The notes: a model not told the origin generated them from the letters alone. Shown: positions 50,828 to 63,860, numbered from the stretch's first letter. The stretch is DNA of 64,000 bases from Cruorifilaria tuberocauda (GCA_013365365.1 JABVXU010000068.1:62001-126000), one strand, 5' to 3'. A program made the numbers and translations.

Positions 50828-53800
50828 ATGAGATTGATATGCCTTTTAAGGTATATCTTGGCAGCACGTTTGATTCCATGGGCTTTCGAAATGCCAAAAT
50901 CCTCAACCCTCGAGATATTGCAACCTTTAACCTCTACAGTACCACCACACTGCACAAAAACTTCTGTCGTCAAATCTATGCTTTCTCATGGTTAGTTACA
51001 ATACACTCTAAGCATTTTAATTCAAGGAAGATCATTTAATTAAAACAAATATTAATCATCTCATTGCTGCTTATAAAGAAAAAATATTCTTCAAAAAATT
51101 AAAAAGTTTTTAAAATTATTTGAAGTTATATTGTTTATCGTGTTTTTATCAAAGTTTTTTGGAGTAAATAGAATGGATGTTTTGAAACCTTAGGAATTTT
51201 CGCCTATAAATTGATTAAAAAATCTATTTTTGGATTAAAAATTTCATTTTCTGAATTCTGAAAATCGTTATTATAATTAGCAGGTAACTTCAAATATTAA
51301 AATTAATGAAGAAAACGATAAACCTGAACTAACGTTGTTAGATGTATATTTAAATAAGAATAATTAGCAAGATTAGCACTGTCTAATTAGTGAATTAAAA
51401 GAATTTCATTTTTTGTGATAACTTGTTTCAATAAAGACGACATGGTTTAGAATTGTTAAAAAAGCTAACTCGTATATGAATCATTGGAAATTTTTCAGAT
51501 TAATTTTAAAAATAAACCTATTAATTGTCATTGTGATGATTAAAAAAGAAAAAAATTAGGAAGTAAATAGTATGAAGAAATGAATGAATACATTATAAAC
51601 CATTAAGTTAAAAAAAGAAGTCGATGATTCGACAAATTAATTACTTCACGAAAAATTACTCATTTCTATCGGTTATTTATTTGTCTTTTCTAATTTCAAA
51701 AAACATCGAAGTTGATGAAATATATAAATTGTAGCATCCGGTGATGATCTGATCCGTACCACACAAATGAATATCCGTATCGGCCTTCAAAATACCGCCT
51801 GTTTCCGATTAGAAAATAATACGAACGAGAGAAATTCATTGTTCGCTGATGTCCTCAATGCAAAGTATTTCCATTTCTATTAATGATAAAATATATATCA
51901 TGCGAAAAACCCTAGCTCAAATTTTATTTTGTCATTTCTTTTTTCAAGGCAAAATTAAAGCAGTAAAGAAATACAAAACTGATAGATAATTCAAGATAAG
52001 TTAAGTAGCAAACAACTAAAAGCTAACACTTACTGTTTATTCTGTAATTAATAAAGTTGAAACAGCTTCAGAAATTACGATCAAGGATGGTTGCATACGT
52101 TAACGTTATCTCAGTTAGAGCACCACCATCCAATTTCTCAGCAATATGAATTTGCAATCCCAGAAGTAAGAACGTCTTGTATTTGTGAATGCGACGTGAA
52201 TTCGGATGTCTGTTCCGCCAGGACGTATTCTTTCACCCATTGCGCTTACAGTAATAACACGCAAGTTCGTCTGTTCTCTACTTCGAAATTGACTTTAAAC
52301 AGTGAAGGTAGGATAAGAATAGAAAATTCCACTGACTATAATTTGATGGAGAGTGAGTAAGAAGGCATTTCAGTGCAATATTCCAATGTTGAGGGAATTT
52401 TTACGCTCAAAACGATAAATGTTTGAGCCATTACGATAACATAGGATTATGAAGTGAGCCATTAAGAAATATGTAAGACTGTAAATAAACGTTAAACGTC
52501 AAAGTTTACTGTATGAGTGATCACGAACAGATTATCTTGGGTATGATAAAAATGGATTACGTAAGTGATAAAAAAAGCAATGATAAAGGTCGAATTTTCG
52601 TAAATGATGAAAGGATGAAAAGATAATAAGAGAGAAATATTTGGCGGAGTTGGTAGTTATCAGTTGAAAAATGAGGGTGGATGCAAAGATCCGTTGAGTT
52701 ACGAAAGAAAAATGTGGTTTGATAAATAGATTAGATGTTAAGATACATTTCCAGCTAATAAAATTTATTTCATTTTTAAATTTTATTCAAAACGAAATGT
52801 ATATAACAGAATAACTATTTTTAGAATGATGAGATAACATTAATCTTATCAATAATACTATTAAAAAGCTGTGAGTTAAAAATTTTTTACAGTTATTGCA
52901 AGAAAATTGCTTTCGAACATTTCATCCAAATCAGGCAGATACCGGGTGTTTACCTGGCAGCCAGTCTAAGTTATGCTGCGAGGTAAATTGCTTACTTTAA
53001 TTTTCGAACTGTGCTAACATTCTTTAGAAGCGCTTGATGAAAACAAGATTTTTTCTAAAAATTGATAAATTGAAAATAGGTTTTGAATTATTATTGATGA
53101 ATTTGAATTATTGAAAATTTTCTCCATTCAAACAACTTATACTAAATTCTCAAAAATGAGTGAAATTCATGGATATATCATTAGCAGCTAATTTATTTTA
53201 AGATAAGCTTTACACCATATCAGAACAAATCATACGTTGCGATGAAATTAGAACAACCGACAACATTTGTTACTTTCAAATATGTTGCATATGATTATAC
53301 AGCTGGTCGATGGATTGAAAAGGATAAAAATACTGTTCGAATTGAAGTTGATGGCCAAACACAGTGGCTTTTCTTGGATAGGTAATATTTAAAAGTATTT
53401 CTCATTCACGACAATTTATCTTGACCAATGTACAGAAATTATTTAGTTTTGAGTTTTTCTTCAACAATTTGAAATTGTAAATGATCGCTTGAACATTTTT
53501 TACTATTAAACTTGAAATTTTTATTGATTAAAATTTAGATGGCGAAGATTAGAATTAGGAGTAAGTGCTGGTGGTCGTGCTAGTCACCAGCTTGAAACTG
53601 GCATGTATTTTGCGTCAAATAATCCCAGCGGTGAAGTGGTCAAATTGCGACAACAAATAATTAATGAAATTAATGAAAACAAGTGAGTTTAATGACAAAA
53701 TTCCTCTAATATAACAATTTGAATTTCATATTTTTATTCTATACGAATATTTATTTTGTAGCTTCGAGAAATTAGGATGGTTCCGTAAGGATGCATTAGG

Positions 53801-55602
53801 ACATTTTACTATACGAAATGGAAAAGTTAAAATACAGCGAATGCACCTGGCGAAAGTAGAAAACTGTAAAGATCAAAAATCGCAGAGTTTTCTCGATGCT
53901 CATCATTATGTTGACTTTAATGATCCCGAGGTTTTCATTTCTTCGTTCTTTCAAAACATTATTTCGAATTGACGCATATGTTATATGTCATTAAAAAATA
54001 TATATTCATTTAATCGTTTTAAAATTTAAAATATCAACATAACAAACGATATATTGGAGTGTTCAAGTAAAGTAAGATGTAACTGATTTAAGCTTAAAAT
54101 AAATTCTTAGAAAATTTAATTGAATGAACTGTGAAATTGAAAGAACTTATGAAACTTGAATTATCTTGTCATTAGAACTTATAAATTCAAATAATTATAA
54201 GTGTGATATAAACCAATAAACAGAGTTTTGGTTATATATAGAATACATATTGCAGAATCCAGAACGTTTCGTGCTTGAAGCAGCTGTGGAACGTATCTAT
54301 CCATGGATACGAAGTGCTAGAGTTACTGGTGGATCAGGACGTCATGTTGTGGTAACACATTCTGAGGGAACTAATGTAGAAGTTGCACTACAAGTATATT
54401 GATTTTTCAATTCTGTAAAAATTTTTATCATCTCAAAAGTAATATTCAGAATTCAAAATCGTTATAATTAAGAATTAAAAATTTTAATTTTAGCTTCATG
54501 ACGAAACGTACAGTTTATCATTTGTGCATGATTTTTCCAAAATGGATGATTTTTCGGGTACTGTAATTGTTGATTTCAAATCGAACCGTTTCTTTAATTT
54601 AACTGTGTACAATGCTACCGGTATTATACATGGTATTGTGAAAAAGACAGTCGATAAAAGTAGCACAGATGAATTTCAGTAAGTTTTTCTGAATAACTTT
54701 TCAGAATGAATATAAATCAAAGGTAAAATTTTTTAATTCAATAAAATTTGAAATTGCAAGTGCATTTAGCGTTATTTAACGTTATTTCGCATTGGTTTTG
54801 AAGTATTAAATTTTTAAAAAGTAGAAATGAAAAATAAGAATATAAGGAAGTTTTTAAATTATTCAATTAAAAATTGAAAAAATGATGTCTCAATGTATAA
54901 GGAAAATTTCACTTGGAAATTGGTATTTTATTTAAAAATTAATACGGATGTGTTGATAGTGGTTTTAGTTTCACAACTTATATTGGTGATATGCGAGGTA
55001 CCAATAAAACGCTTATCATACCGCTTCCCGCACTGATCGATAGTGGAGATCGAATGATTTGTCTTCGTGCTGATAATGAAAATTCCAATGAGGAAGAAAT
55101 TTGTCGAATTATTGTATTTAAAGAAGTTGCGCTTGAGGTAAATTCAATTCTTCTCTCATTTGCATTTTATCAATATAATTATTGATAATGATTATTTAGT
55201 AGCTATATGATAATTATTAGCTCATCGTAATGATATTATGATGCCATAAAAGAAATTATTTTTACTACTAATGCAAATTATTTCTTGCAGATTAATTTGC
55301 TGGAAAATACTTGGAAAGAAATTGATGGTCATTGTCCGGAATGTAATAAAGTAACAGTGGGAGGTTTTTTGAGCAATTTCAATCCTGTTAATTGGGCTAA
55401 CGGTATTTCATCGATTTCAAATTTTATTATGATGATTACCGATGTCATTATTTATATAATTTTATTGCTTATTATTTATTTCATATTAACCAGGTGCTTA
55501 ATACCATGTTGTAGATGTGCCTTTTGTTTTCCATCGGGTTCATCATTATGTTGCAGCTTTAGCTCACCGAGGTGTAAATCAAAAAAGCCGCAGCATCATT
55601 AA
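50828..55602 (+). CDS. eff-1: EFF-1 cell-cell fusogen (FF family)
   Basis: Type I membrane protein that fuses somatic cells in nematodes; its ectodomain fold resembles class II viral fusion proteins (known from the C. elegans EFF-1 structure). Exons: 50828-50990, 51735-51864, 52072-52307, 52903-52982, 53203-53381, 53539-53682, 53762-53930, 54256-54393, 54494-54678, 54969-55137, 55291-55602; 634 residues, phases consistent. Exon 1 codes a signal peptide (MRLICLLRYILAARL) in a frame different from the longest open frame there. Hallmarks: CICECDVNSDVC, the cysteine-rich CLPGSQSKLCCE, KLEQPTTFVTFKYVAYDY, GGRASHQLETGMYF, KLGWFRK, VVTHSEGTN, FFNLTVYNATG, IIPLPALIDSGDRMICLRAD, HCPECN. One membrane span lies at about 576-598, then a 36-residue tail with eight cysteines. 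Resemblance to EFF-1 is closer than to its paralog AFF-1, although the short tail recalls AFF-1. The exon 3-4 junction needs a weak acceptor (see findings). Candidate poly(A) signals lie near 56260 and 56296. Confidence 0.95.
52891..52902 (+). other. Competing splice acceptors of eff-1 exon 4
   Basis: A strong acceptor (ttttttacag, AG at 52891-52892) is followed ten bases later by a weak one (ttgcaag, AG at 52901-52902). Only the weak one keeps frame with exon 3 (donor GAAG|GTAGGA at 52308) and with the alternative donor GAGA|GTGAGT about 45 bases further on. Use of the strong one leads to a stop within about 25 codons. Confidence 0.65.
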
Positions 55603-58205
55603 GGTAGCTCTAATTTAGCATAAAAAGAAATAATTATATGTTGAAATTCAAAAAAATCAATTTTTTTCAGTTTTCTGCACGCCAAATGAATCCTCATAAA
55701 TATGTGTTGAAAATTTGCATCGAAATTTTTGAAAAAATTCAGCTTTCTATGCTTTCGATCGAGTGATTATTCTTAATTTATCCTCCTCAAAGATCAATTT
55801 TACCGAACTTTACTAGTTTAGTTTTTCAGCTTAGCAAAGGAATCTCGGGTACATCCAAAATACATTTTACGAATGATTTAATAATGACTAATGTATTTAC
55901 GTAATCTTAAAGTTGTTTGCTGCATATTTCAATGTGATGTTAATTGCGGGTATTTATTATGTAATTGTTTATTCTTAACATTCATTATGTTGTTGTAATC
56001 TGTGATTCCTAAAGTGCCTAATTTTTCTCTTATGTTGTGCCTTTATACTGCCAATGACGTTTTTTTGATTATCAAAACCTTTTCTGACAAATTTTTAAAA
56101 TAAGGTGAAATTATCTTTCATCATTATTTGACAAGAACTAATTAATCATGTAATTCATCATGAATTCTTAATTGCCGAAAAATAATGATGAAATTTCAAA
56201 ATCAGGACAATTGTTTCCTTTCATTGTTACTCAATATAAAGTGGTATTTCTTTGCATGAAATAAAACCGACAATAATTTAATTGTTGTTGAGTGCAATAA
56301 ATGTTGATTTCATATGTTCCAATATGATAGCAATTAAATTTTAAATTATATTTGATTTTGGATTCTTTTTAATCTAAGATAAGGTAATTCTTTTAACGAG
56401 AAATGATGATCGAAACTCCTGACCCTCTATAAAACGTCGCATTCGAGATTTGCGATGTTTTTGGCGTATTCACGGATTACTGCGAAATTCAACTTTGATA
56501 TAAGCAGTGAATGGTAGGTAATTGGATAGAATGCATCAATAAGAAAAGAGTAAGAAATATGAGATCATTGAGTGGAAAACAATGATTAAAACAATGGAAA
56601 GAATTTTAGACAACTGGACGAGATAGACGAGAATTTGCAGTATTTCAGTATAGAAGTGATCATTGGAAGTAAATCAGAGAAAATATGCAAATTAAAGGAA
56701 TAAAAGAAAGGAAAAGCTAAAAGAATTTCTGTTAGAATAAGTACAACGAAAGGAAGAAGTCAAACATAGTGGAAGGGAGAAATTAATTAAGATTAAAACA
56801 AAAACTTTCATTTAGTACTAAGGTCGAACCATTAGCTTTGATTACGATTCTAAACGAAATGGTGCAAAATTTCTTAAAAGAAGACCTTTCTCAATATACA
56901 ATAAAAACGAAGATTAAATGAATATTAGTGGTAGCGCACTGAACAAAGAGAACTTTATCATCAAATTTCGAGATAATGAAATAATGTTTTAAAAGAATGA
57001 ATGCAACACTGAAAGGATGCAAAAAGAAAATGTGAATATTCAAGCAACAGAAACTCAATCGTTGCAAGCTGAAATAACAAGGAAAAAGAGCTATCAACTA
57101 ATCAATTGATAAACTTGACTAAAAGAGCCTGACATGAAGCATTCTGAATTGAATTCTTTACAGGGCATGTCTTCAACTCACTTTTTTATAAATAAACTCT
57201 TCAAATTTTCTTATGTAAGCAAAAAATCGATCAGTTTGAAGTTTCTAACTCTCATTTTCGATTAATATTAATGATTATCTTTTTCATTTATTTATTCTGA
57301 ATGCATCGTAATGAATTTTACAATGAATGGAAACCCATAATACCATTGATGAACACTTTTATTTGATCGCAACAAATTAGTTTCTTTAATATAAACAAAG
57401 TTTAAATATTATACAAACTCGCTAATTAAAAAATCAACACACGAAAAAAGATTTTTTCGATAAATGTTGTGTGCTATACATATAATCATTTAATATTACA
57501 TATTACTTAATTATATCTTTAACTGTACCTTATTAAGCATATTGAATGGAAATGTTCTAATCATTGATTTATTTAAGCATGAATTTTTCTCGGCTGCAAT
57601 ATCAAAATTTTAATGTACGAACTTGTAGATGAAGTTTAAATCAGGAAAAATGAGTTAACAGTTATGTTTTAAATCACAAAAGACATTCTAAATCATTTTG
57701 GTGAAAGCGTTTAATTCAATTATATAGTCTCATAAAATAGATCCATAAAAGTGATAAGCATATCGACATTCTTAAAAAGTTGAAAAAATGGAGGAAACGA
57801 AATCTTTGTAGATGAGAAAAAAGAGGTATAGCAAACATACATACCCATTGTTTTTCAATTAAGTCTTAATTTATGTGAATTAATACAGGAAAGACTAATA
57901 CATACATTTAGAAATACTTTTTAAAAAAAATTATTTTCGAAGTAGATTTTTCAAAACATCCAAATAATACAAATTAAATTTAATTCTGTGTATATTTTTC
58001 CGACGATTGATGGATAAAAAATAAAGATTTATTGAAGTCCTGCCCTTTTTTTTAGATCGGAAATGTTAGCTTAGATAACTGTTTATTGAAAATTATTTAA
58101 AGCTTGAGAAAAATGGTACACTTAAATTTAAATAAAAGAAATATTTTTGTAAATAATAAAATTCAACGGCAAAATTTGAATTCCAATTTTACATACCAAC
58201 AAGTA
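55603..58205. other. Intergenic between eff-1 and globin 3' ends
   Basis: About 2.6 kb between two converging genes. Holds the eff-1 3' UTR with candidate AATAAA signals near 56260 and 56296. No further exon seen; the minus-strand frame at 56891-57097 has no recognisable content. Confidence 0.5.
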
Positions 58206-60124
58206 TTAGGCATTTTCACGTCTACGATCACTTAGTTGTTCCTGCACTCTTTTTTTGTAACCATCACGCATAAAATTGACAAAATAAGCAAAAAATTTCT
58301 TACAAATTGCTGCAATTTCTCGTTGCTCGCTCTCTGGATGTGATTCTATGATAATCTGAATTAAATTGCCCTGTAAAGTGAAATAAATTTTATTTCGAAA
58401 TCTCTCTTAACATGAAACATTTTCAAAAAAGAAAAAGCTGTATAAGAGATTATTTAATGACGAAGAAACGAAATGATTAATCGAAAGATAAAACAAGAAG
58501 TTGGCTGGGGAAGAAATAATGGAAATAAAAAGAGAAATAAATTGGTGTAATTAAATAAGTAATGTACTATATTTTCGAAGTACAGCCAGTTTCCTTATTT
58601 TTTTCTTTTTCTCTGCCTCTCTCTCTCGCCTTCTCTCTTTTCTCGATGATTACGATATTTCGATAATAATTAATTCTTACCAGAAATATATCCCAGAAAT
58701 TCGTATGAAAATTTTCAATAAGTACGTGTCTGGCACCAAGCTTGCGACATGCTTCTGCCACCTGTAAATTAACTTATTAATTAATTGGTGAAATAAATAT
58801 GACTGTTGAAATTAGATTAGTTTCTAATGCTATTTTCATATTAATTTCTGAAACAAATGATTTTGTTGATACGTTTTCCTTCCTTGATTCGTTTCCATTA
58901 AGAATTTTAAATAGTGGGATCTTGTGGGAAGATTATGATCAGTCACATCAATTGATATCACTTGGAATAAGAAGAAACTTCTTTTGTAGGAAATTTACAA
59001 AACTAATTTGATTGGATTTTCTTTCGGAGTATCTCAAAGCGAAATTTTAAAAATTTGGAAGCTAAGTTTGTTAAGCGATCAGAAAAAACGCACATTTATC
59101 TGACAGCTGAAAATAGAGGTAGTGGAGCAGTAATTAAATTTTTTGCTCGAAAAGCTTGAATTTTAAAGGCTCTATTTAGCAATTGATAAACTTTCCGCTT
59201 GTTTTTTTTGTCTTCCGTTGAATTAACACTTCTTTATGTACATATGAATAAGTGGCTTAAACCTGTAAAAGTTATCTTAAATTCAATAATTTAACACTTT
59301 GTTGCATAAAAAAGATTATTGAACTTAGCTTACTTTAGTATCATTACAACGGAATTCGACAATAAGTTTATCAACGAAATCTTCAATATAAGGTGATAGC
59401 GAAACGAATGATCCGTTTGTCGCCGGATCTTCATCTTCTCGTAGACCGGTTGCTTTCTGGAAAATAACGGAAAATGCATTTCACCATTAAACTACTTGTT
59501 TCCGAGAATAAATAAACAGCCAACTGGAAAAGTAATAAAACGATTTATATCACTATTGCAAATGATTATTTCGTTTTTTTATAATCGATAAATCTTGTGA
59601 AATTGTTTGCTTACAGCATCAAACTATTGCAATTCTTCAAATTATTTTGTCATTAAAATTAAAAAGAAAAAAACAGTCATAAAATATTGTTTGCTTAATG
59701 CTGTTTGGAGGAAAAAAATGAGGAAACGAACTTTGATATTAACACTCGTACGGGCTGATTTTATCCATGCTTTTAGAAATAAATTAGGATCTTTCTCTTT
59801 CAATCTGAAATGAAATTTAAATTCAAAAAAAAATGAGAAAGAGTGAAATGGAATTGTTTTGCATTCGAATGTGAAGTATAATTTACCTTAGCTAAGATTC
59901 ACATTGTAAGAGCGACAAAAGGAAAAAGCTTTTATAAATAACTTCGCTTATGCAGCAAAATGGATTAATTAATCCTTGAAATTCCCTTTCGTTTTTCTCC
60001 TGGAAAATTCCATGAAAACTTACTTTGGCCAATTGTCAACCAATAATTTTCTCTCTTCCTTTGTTAACGGATCCACTTCCGGCAAGCTGCTCGTGACGAA
60101 AAATGACAATAAGCCATTCCACAT
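58206..60124 (-). CDS. Divergent nematode globin, about 180 residues
   Basis: Heme-binding globin of the large and diverse nematode family; ligand and role unknown. Exons (minus): 60124-60024, 59804-59732, 59456-59334, 58761-58681, 58370-58206; phases agree. The first exon starts MWNGLLSFFVTSSLPEVDP and runs into an A-helix, TKEERKLLVDNWPKLKEKDP, with its core Trp. The B-helix follows (LFLKAWIKSARTS). The proximal (F8) histidine fits H111 in ACRKLGARHV. The G/H part is FWDIFLGNLIQIIIE then FFAYFVNFMRDGYKKR. The CD region is poorly resolved: I see no clear invariant CD1 Phe, and the distal E7 position appears to align with Phe or Asp in IEDFVDKL rather than His. The donor of exon 2 (ATCAAA|GTTCGT) is weak, so a short missing piece there is possible. 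A pyrimidine-rich microsatellite (58590-58640) sits in the fourth intron. Confidence 0.83.
58595..58645. repeat. CT-rich simple sequence in globin intron
   Basis: Runs of tttctttttctc, ctctctctc and ttctctctttt on the plus strand, hence purine-rich in the transcript because the globin gene reads on the minus strand. It lies just downstream of the donor of the 58761-58681 exon. Confidence 0.7.
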
Positions 60125-60931
60125 AGGGCGAAAAATTCTAACACACATTCTTCCTTCCTTCTTTGCAACAATCAAAATCTTTCTTTTACTGAATTGAAAT
60201 AAAATTTGTTAATTTTCCAATTTCGATTTTAATTAAAATTTCACAAACTCAAAGAACTTTATGGAGAAATTATTTCAGAAGAAGCAAAAACAAAGTATTG
60301 AAGAATCTGAATGATTGGGATTAGTTGTTTATTTTTATCTTTGCTTGATTTGAACAGGATTAAATTCATGGCATTTGTATTAAGTTCCTAATTAAAAGTT
60401 ACATAGTCTCAATATACGAACTTTTAATTTTCACATTAAAACCTTCTGTGTCAAAAAAATAAGAGCGAAATAAAAGGAAAAGGTAAATCCGAAAACTTTT
60501 TTGTGTTATCCTTTTAGTTGTTTTTTCAGGTCTAACTTTTCCTTACATAATTAAATTTACAACATGTTGAATATAATTATTTTAGAAATTTCAGAAAATG
60601 TTAAAGAGATCGCAGTAATATCTTATGAAGATGGATATGATAACGGTGTCCTTGTCAAAATCTCCAATTGATCCTATGAAGATGACAAGAAAGATTTTCT
60701 TTTGAATCTTTGAAAAATTATAAGAGCTTTATAAGAGTAAAGGAAGTACTTCATTGAGATATTCCACTGTGAATATTTCGATTTTTTTCCGTTAGTAATC
60801 CAAACTTACCTTATAATCCAATTCTTATTTTCAAGATGTGAAAAAATATTTTCTTCTTTAAATTGTTTCTTTTTACTTCTGAGTGTATAAATATATGTAT
60901 ATGAAATATTAAATGAAATTCAGCAATATTT

Positions 60932-60968
60932 AAAATTTATGACAGCTGTCAAAATTTATGGCAGCTGT
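60932..60968. repeat. Tandem 18-base repeat, each copy with a CAGCTG E-box
   Basis: AAAATTTATGACAGCTGT (60932-60949) is followed one base later by AAAATTTATGGCAGCTGT (60951-60968), with one mismatch. Each holds the palindromic E-box CAGCTG; in the first it extends to TGACAGCTGTCA. The pair lies about 810-845 bases upstream of the globin ATG. Confidence 0.75.
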
Positions 60969-62937
60969 TTTCATAAGTTTGCTTATGTAAAGGTCAATTT
61001 CCCGCTGGTCATTCACTTTAATACTTTTGATTCTACCTGATTCAAATTCCAATTGTAGGAATTATTTATTGTCTTAAATAAAGGTTGAAAAACGAGCAAC
61101 GGTTCAGAAACTGAACTGAAAGCACTGAAAATGGAAATGAATATAATAGAAAAAAGTGATGAACGAATGAAACGTACAATGATCGACAAAGCGGGAGTAC
61201 AATGCAATTTCAAATTTCCTCCTTATATTCCATTGGGATTAATGGTAATTTATTTTTGTTAAAATTTTCGCAAACGGTCAGCTGATAAACTTTAACAAAA
61301 GAAAAATTAATGAAATAAAATGACAATAATACCACTAAATATTTATATTCAGATTTTTTGACTAAATTTATGAATTACACCCAGAAATTCACTTCTGTTA
61401 ACTTAAATTAATCTGTTTTTTGAAACGATCTATGAATAATAACTTTGAGGTTATACCAGAGTGAATTCTTCTTTACCAGAAGAATAGAAACTCAACTGAT
61501 CGAAAATTAATTAATTGCGCTTTAGGGAACATTTTTGGTTAAATATCCAAAGCAATATTTTGTAAATATATATATTTTTTTCAAAAATGAAGCATTTTCA
61601 TGCTTTTTCGAAAAATAATTAGTTAAAGATTTTCGGAGAGGTAACAGTTATGAGTTAATTGATGGAAAAAATGCAACAATTTCAAGTGAGGAAAGTTGAA
61701 GGAAATCGACCCGCAGGCAATGAATTGTCGATAGCTGCTTCAAAACAATCAACTCCTCAAGCCAAGAGAGCTTGGCACTTTATTTTCGTTCCCATCTCTT
61801 TAGTTAACTTTCCATATCATCACGCACAACTCTTATTCAGTCTTTTTGATTAAAAAAAAAAGAAAGGAAAAGGAAAGAATGCTTTTTAAAACTTTCGACT
61901 TCTTGAATTACAAATTCCATATAGTTGTTAGAAAAAATTTAACTTAAGAAAAATATATTCAATTTTAATCATAATAGAAATAATCTATTTAAAATTTTCC
62001 TATCTCTTCCAGAAATTTCTAACATGAATGAAAAATATTGCGGAAAAAAGGAAATCATATTTCCAAATTATATTACGGTATGAAACGACATATAACATCA
62101 GTAAATTGTCAAATTGAAAGTAGAAATATTGATCAGAGGATGTATTTTCTTTCATCGAAGCTAATCATATTATCTGTGAATGTTTATCAAAATTATTTGA
62201 TTAACTGTGTTCCTATTGCTAATATATATTAGGCCTAATACTTAGGGATTTCTAATTTGCATAATATTTATCCATCAAAATTTAAGTGTTTCTCAACGAG
62301 TCAGAAACCTATTGTCTTAGCAATGAAAGAATTATTTCGATGAAATGCCAAAAAATCTCAGGAATTTCTGTAACCTCAGATGATCAGAGCTGTTAAGCCG
62401 ATCGGATGAGAAAATAAATTTGCTTGATAGTCAACCTATCGATTATGCATTCTTCAGAAGAGAAAAAAATTTAATTATTCGTTGAGAGCCTCTTGAACTC
62501 AGCTGTGGCCCCAGATGGTTACTTCGACTAAATGGAAACTATTATGAAAATTAGAACGAGAAAAGAGGAAACCAAATAAAAATATTTTATTTGTCAATGC
62601 TTTATTTAAATTAAATGAAAAAAATTCAATTTAGCGTTACTATTTTAGCGCTAAATCTCGATATTATAACATTAAAAAAAAATTCAGTGAAACAACAAAT
62701 CCGAATATTTAATTGATAACTATCCTGAACCTGAATTACTGAAATAATCAGATTTTCAATCTTTTATTCTTAATAAATGGACTCTTTTTAGTATTATTTG
62801 ATTTTAATTCTTCAATACATCTAATTAATTTGCATCAGTAATTTAACGAAACGATCGATGGATCTAAAAGTAAGAATAGACTAAACTGAAAGCTGAAAAA
62901 TATCATTTATAATCGAATTCGAATGCAAATATATCTA

Positions 62938-62963
62938 ATATATATATATATATATATATATAT
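62938..62963. repeat. (TA)n microsatellite
   Basis: About thirteen uninterrupted TA units, seen directly. Likely polymorphic in length. Confidence 0.9.
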
Positions 62964-63744
62964 TATCAAAATATTAACACAACGAAAAATCAATAGTTGT
63001 AAAGATTTAATCTGCTAGTAATATTCGTCCTTTCCTACTTGTGTTCTATTGGTTGGACATTCCTAGAATTGTTTTATTTGGTGCTTTCAAATGTTTTTCT
63101 GAATCATTCAAGTATAAAAGAAAAAGCGAAATAACTTGAACTAATTTTGACGATCTCAGCAAAACAGAAAAATTGATATTTGAATTTGATATGACAAGTT
63201 ATTAGTTTATTGAGATTACATCAATTAGAAATTAAAGAAGAGTTGATTAAAAGACTTAATGACATAATGGATTCAAAAAATGTTGTGACTAAAAATATCT
63301 TAAAAAACTATGCCAAGAAACAAAAATGACACAAAAAAATCACTGCAAAAATCAATCAGGCAATTTCTGCAAAATCGAAAATCAGAAGACTTTTCTGATT
63401 TTCATCATTTCTCCATATTATCCAAAAAACTAATTTAGTTGATTTGTCCATTCATATTCGTTTGATTTATCGTTTACTTAGAGTTTTTTTGATTTTTATT
63501 GATTATGCTTTGATTTGGGAACAAATAAGGTATTTGGTAGCCTAGTTATTGTTAATTTAATAAGTTTTTTCTTGCTCATTTGAAGTAAATTTAGTCTTAT
63601 CCATTTGCGTATTGAATGGATAGCTACGTTTAATGAAATTAAACTAATTTGATTTCATTAAAAAAAAAGTTAATCTCATTGTCATGGATTTTTTTCAATC
63701 AATTAAATTTCGAAAGTGTTATGTGGAGGGAAGAGAGTGGGAGT

Positions 63745-63860
63745 CGGTAGGTGTTATAGCTTAGTGGTAGAGATTTTCAGCTGTGGATGGTGGGGTCAGG
63801 CTCGATGATGGCGTGTATCAGTGGGAGTTCGATGATGATCGATCTTAAACCACCAAGATC
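63745..63860 (+). repeat. tRNA-like, SINE-like patch
   Basis: A G+C-richer block in AT-rich surroundings. TAGCTTAGTGG at 63757-63767 fits the pol III A-box consensus, preceded by seven bases that could be an acceptor stem and followed by TAGAG as in a D-arm. Two B-box-like motifs follow: GGCTCGATGAT at about 63799 and AGTTCGATGAT at about 63826, both near the GGTTCGANTCC consensus. No intact cloverleaf can be drawn with confidence, so this is more likely a tRNA-derived repeat or tRNA relic than a working tRNA gene. Confidence 0.4.

Larger units (their letters stand above)
60125..63745. other. Globin upstream region, no gene seen
   Basis: About 3.6 kb of AT-rich DNA. It should include the globin promoter. 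Contents: a duplicated E-box element at 60932-60968, a TA microsatellite at 62938-62963, and scattered open frames (61013-61213 minus, 61659-61853 plus, 62038-62232 plus) with no family match. Confidence 0.5.

Noticed and set aside
50734..50973. Minus-strand open frame and an overlapping plus-strand frame at 50812-51039
   Set aside because: Both are shadows of eff-1 exon 1, which uses the other plus-strand frame and joins in phase to the next exon.
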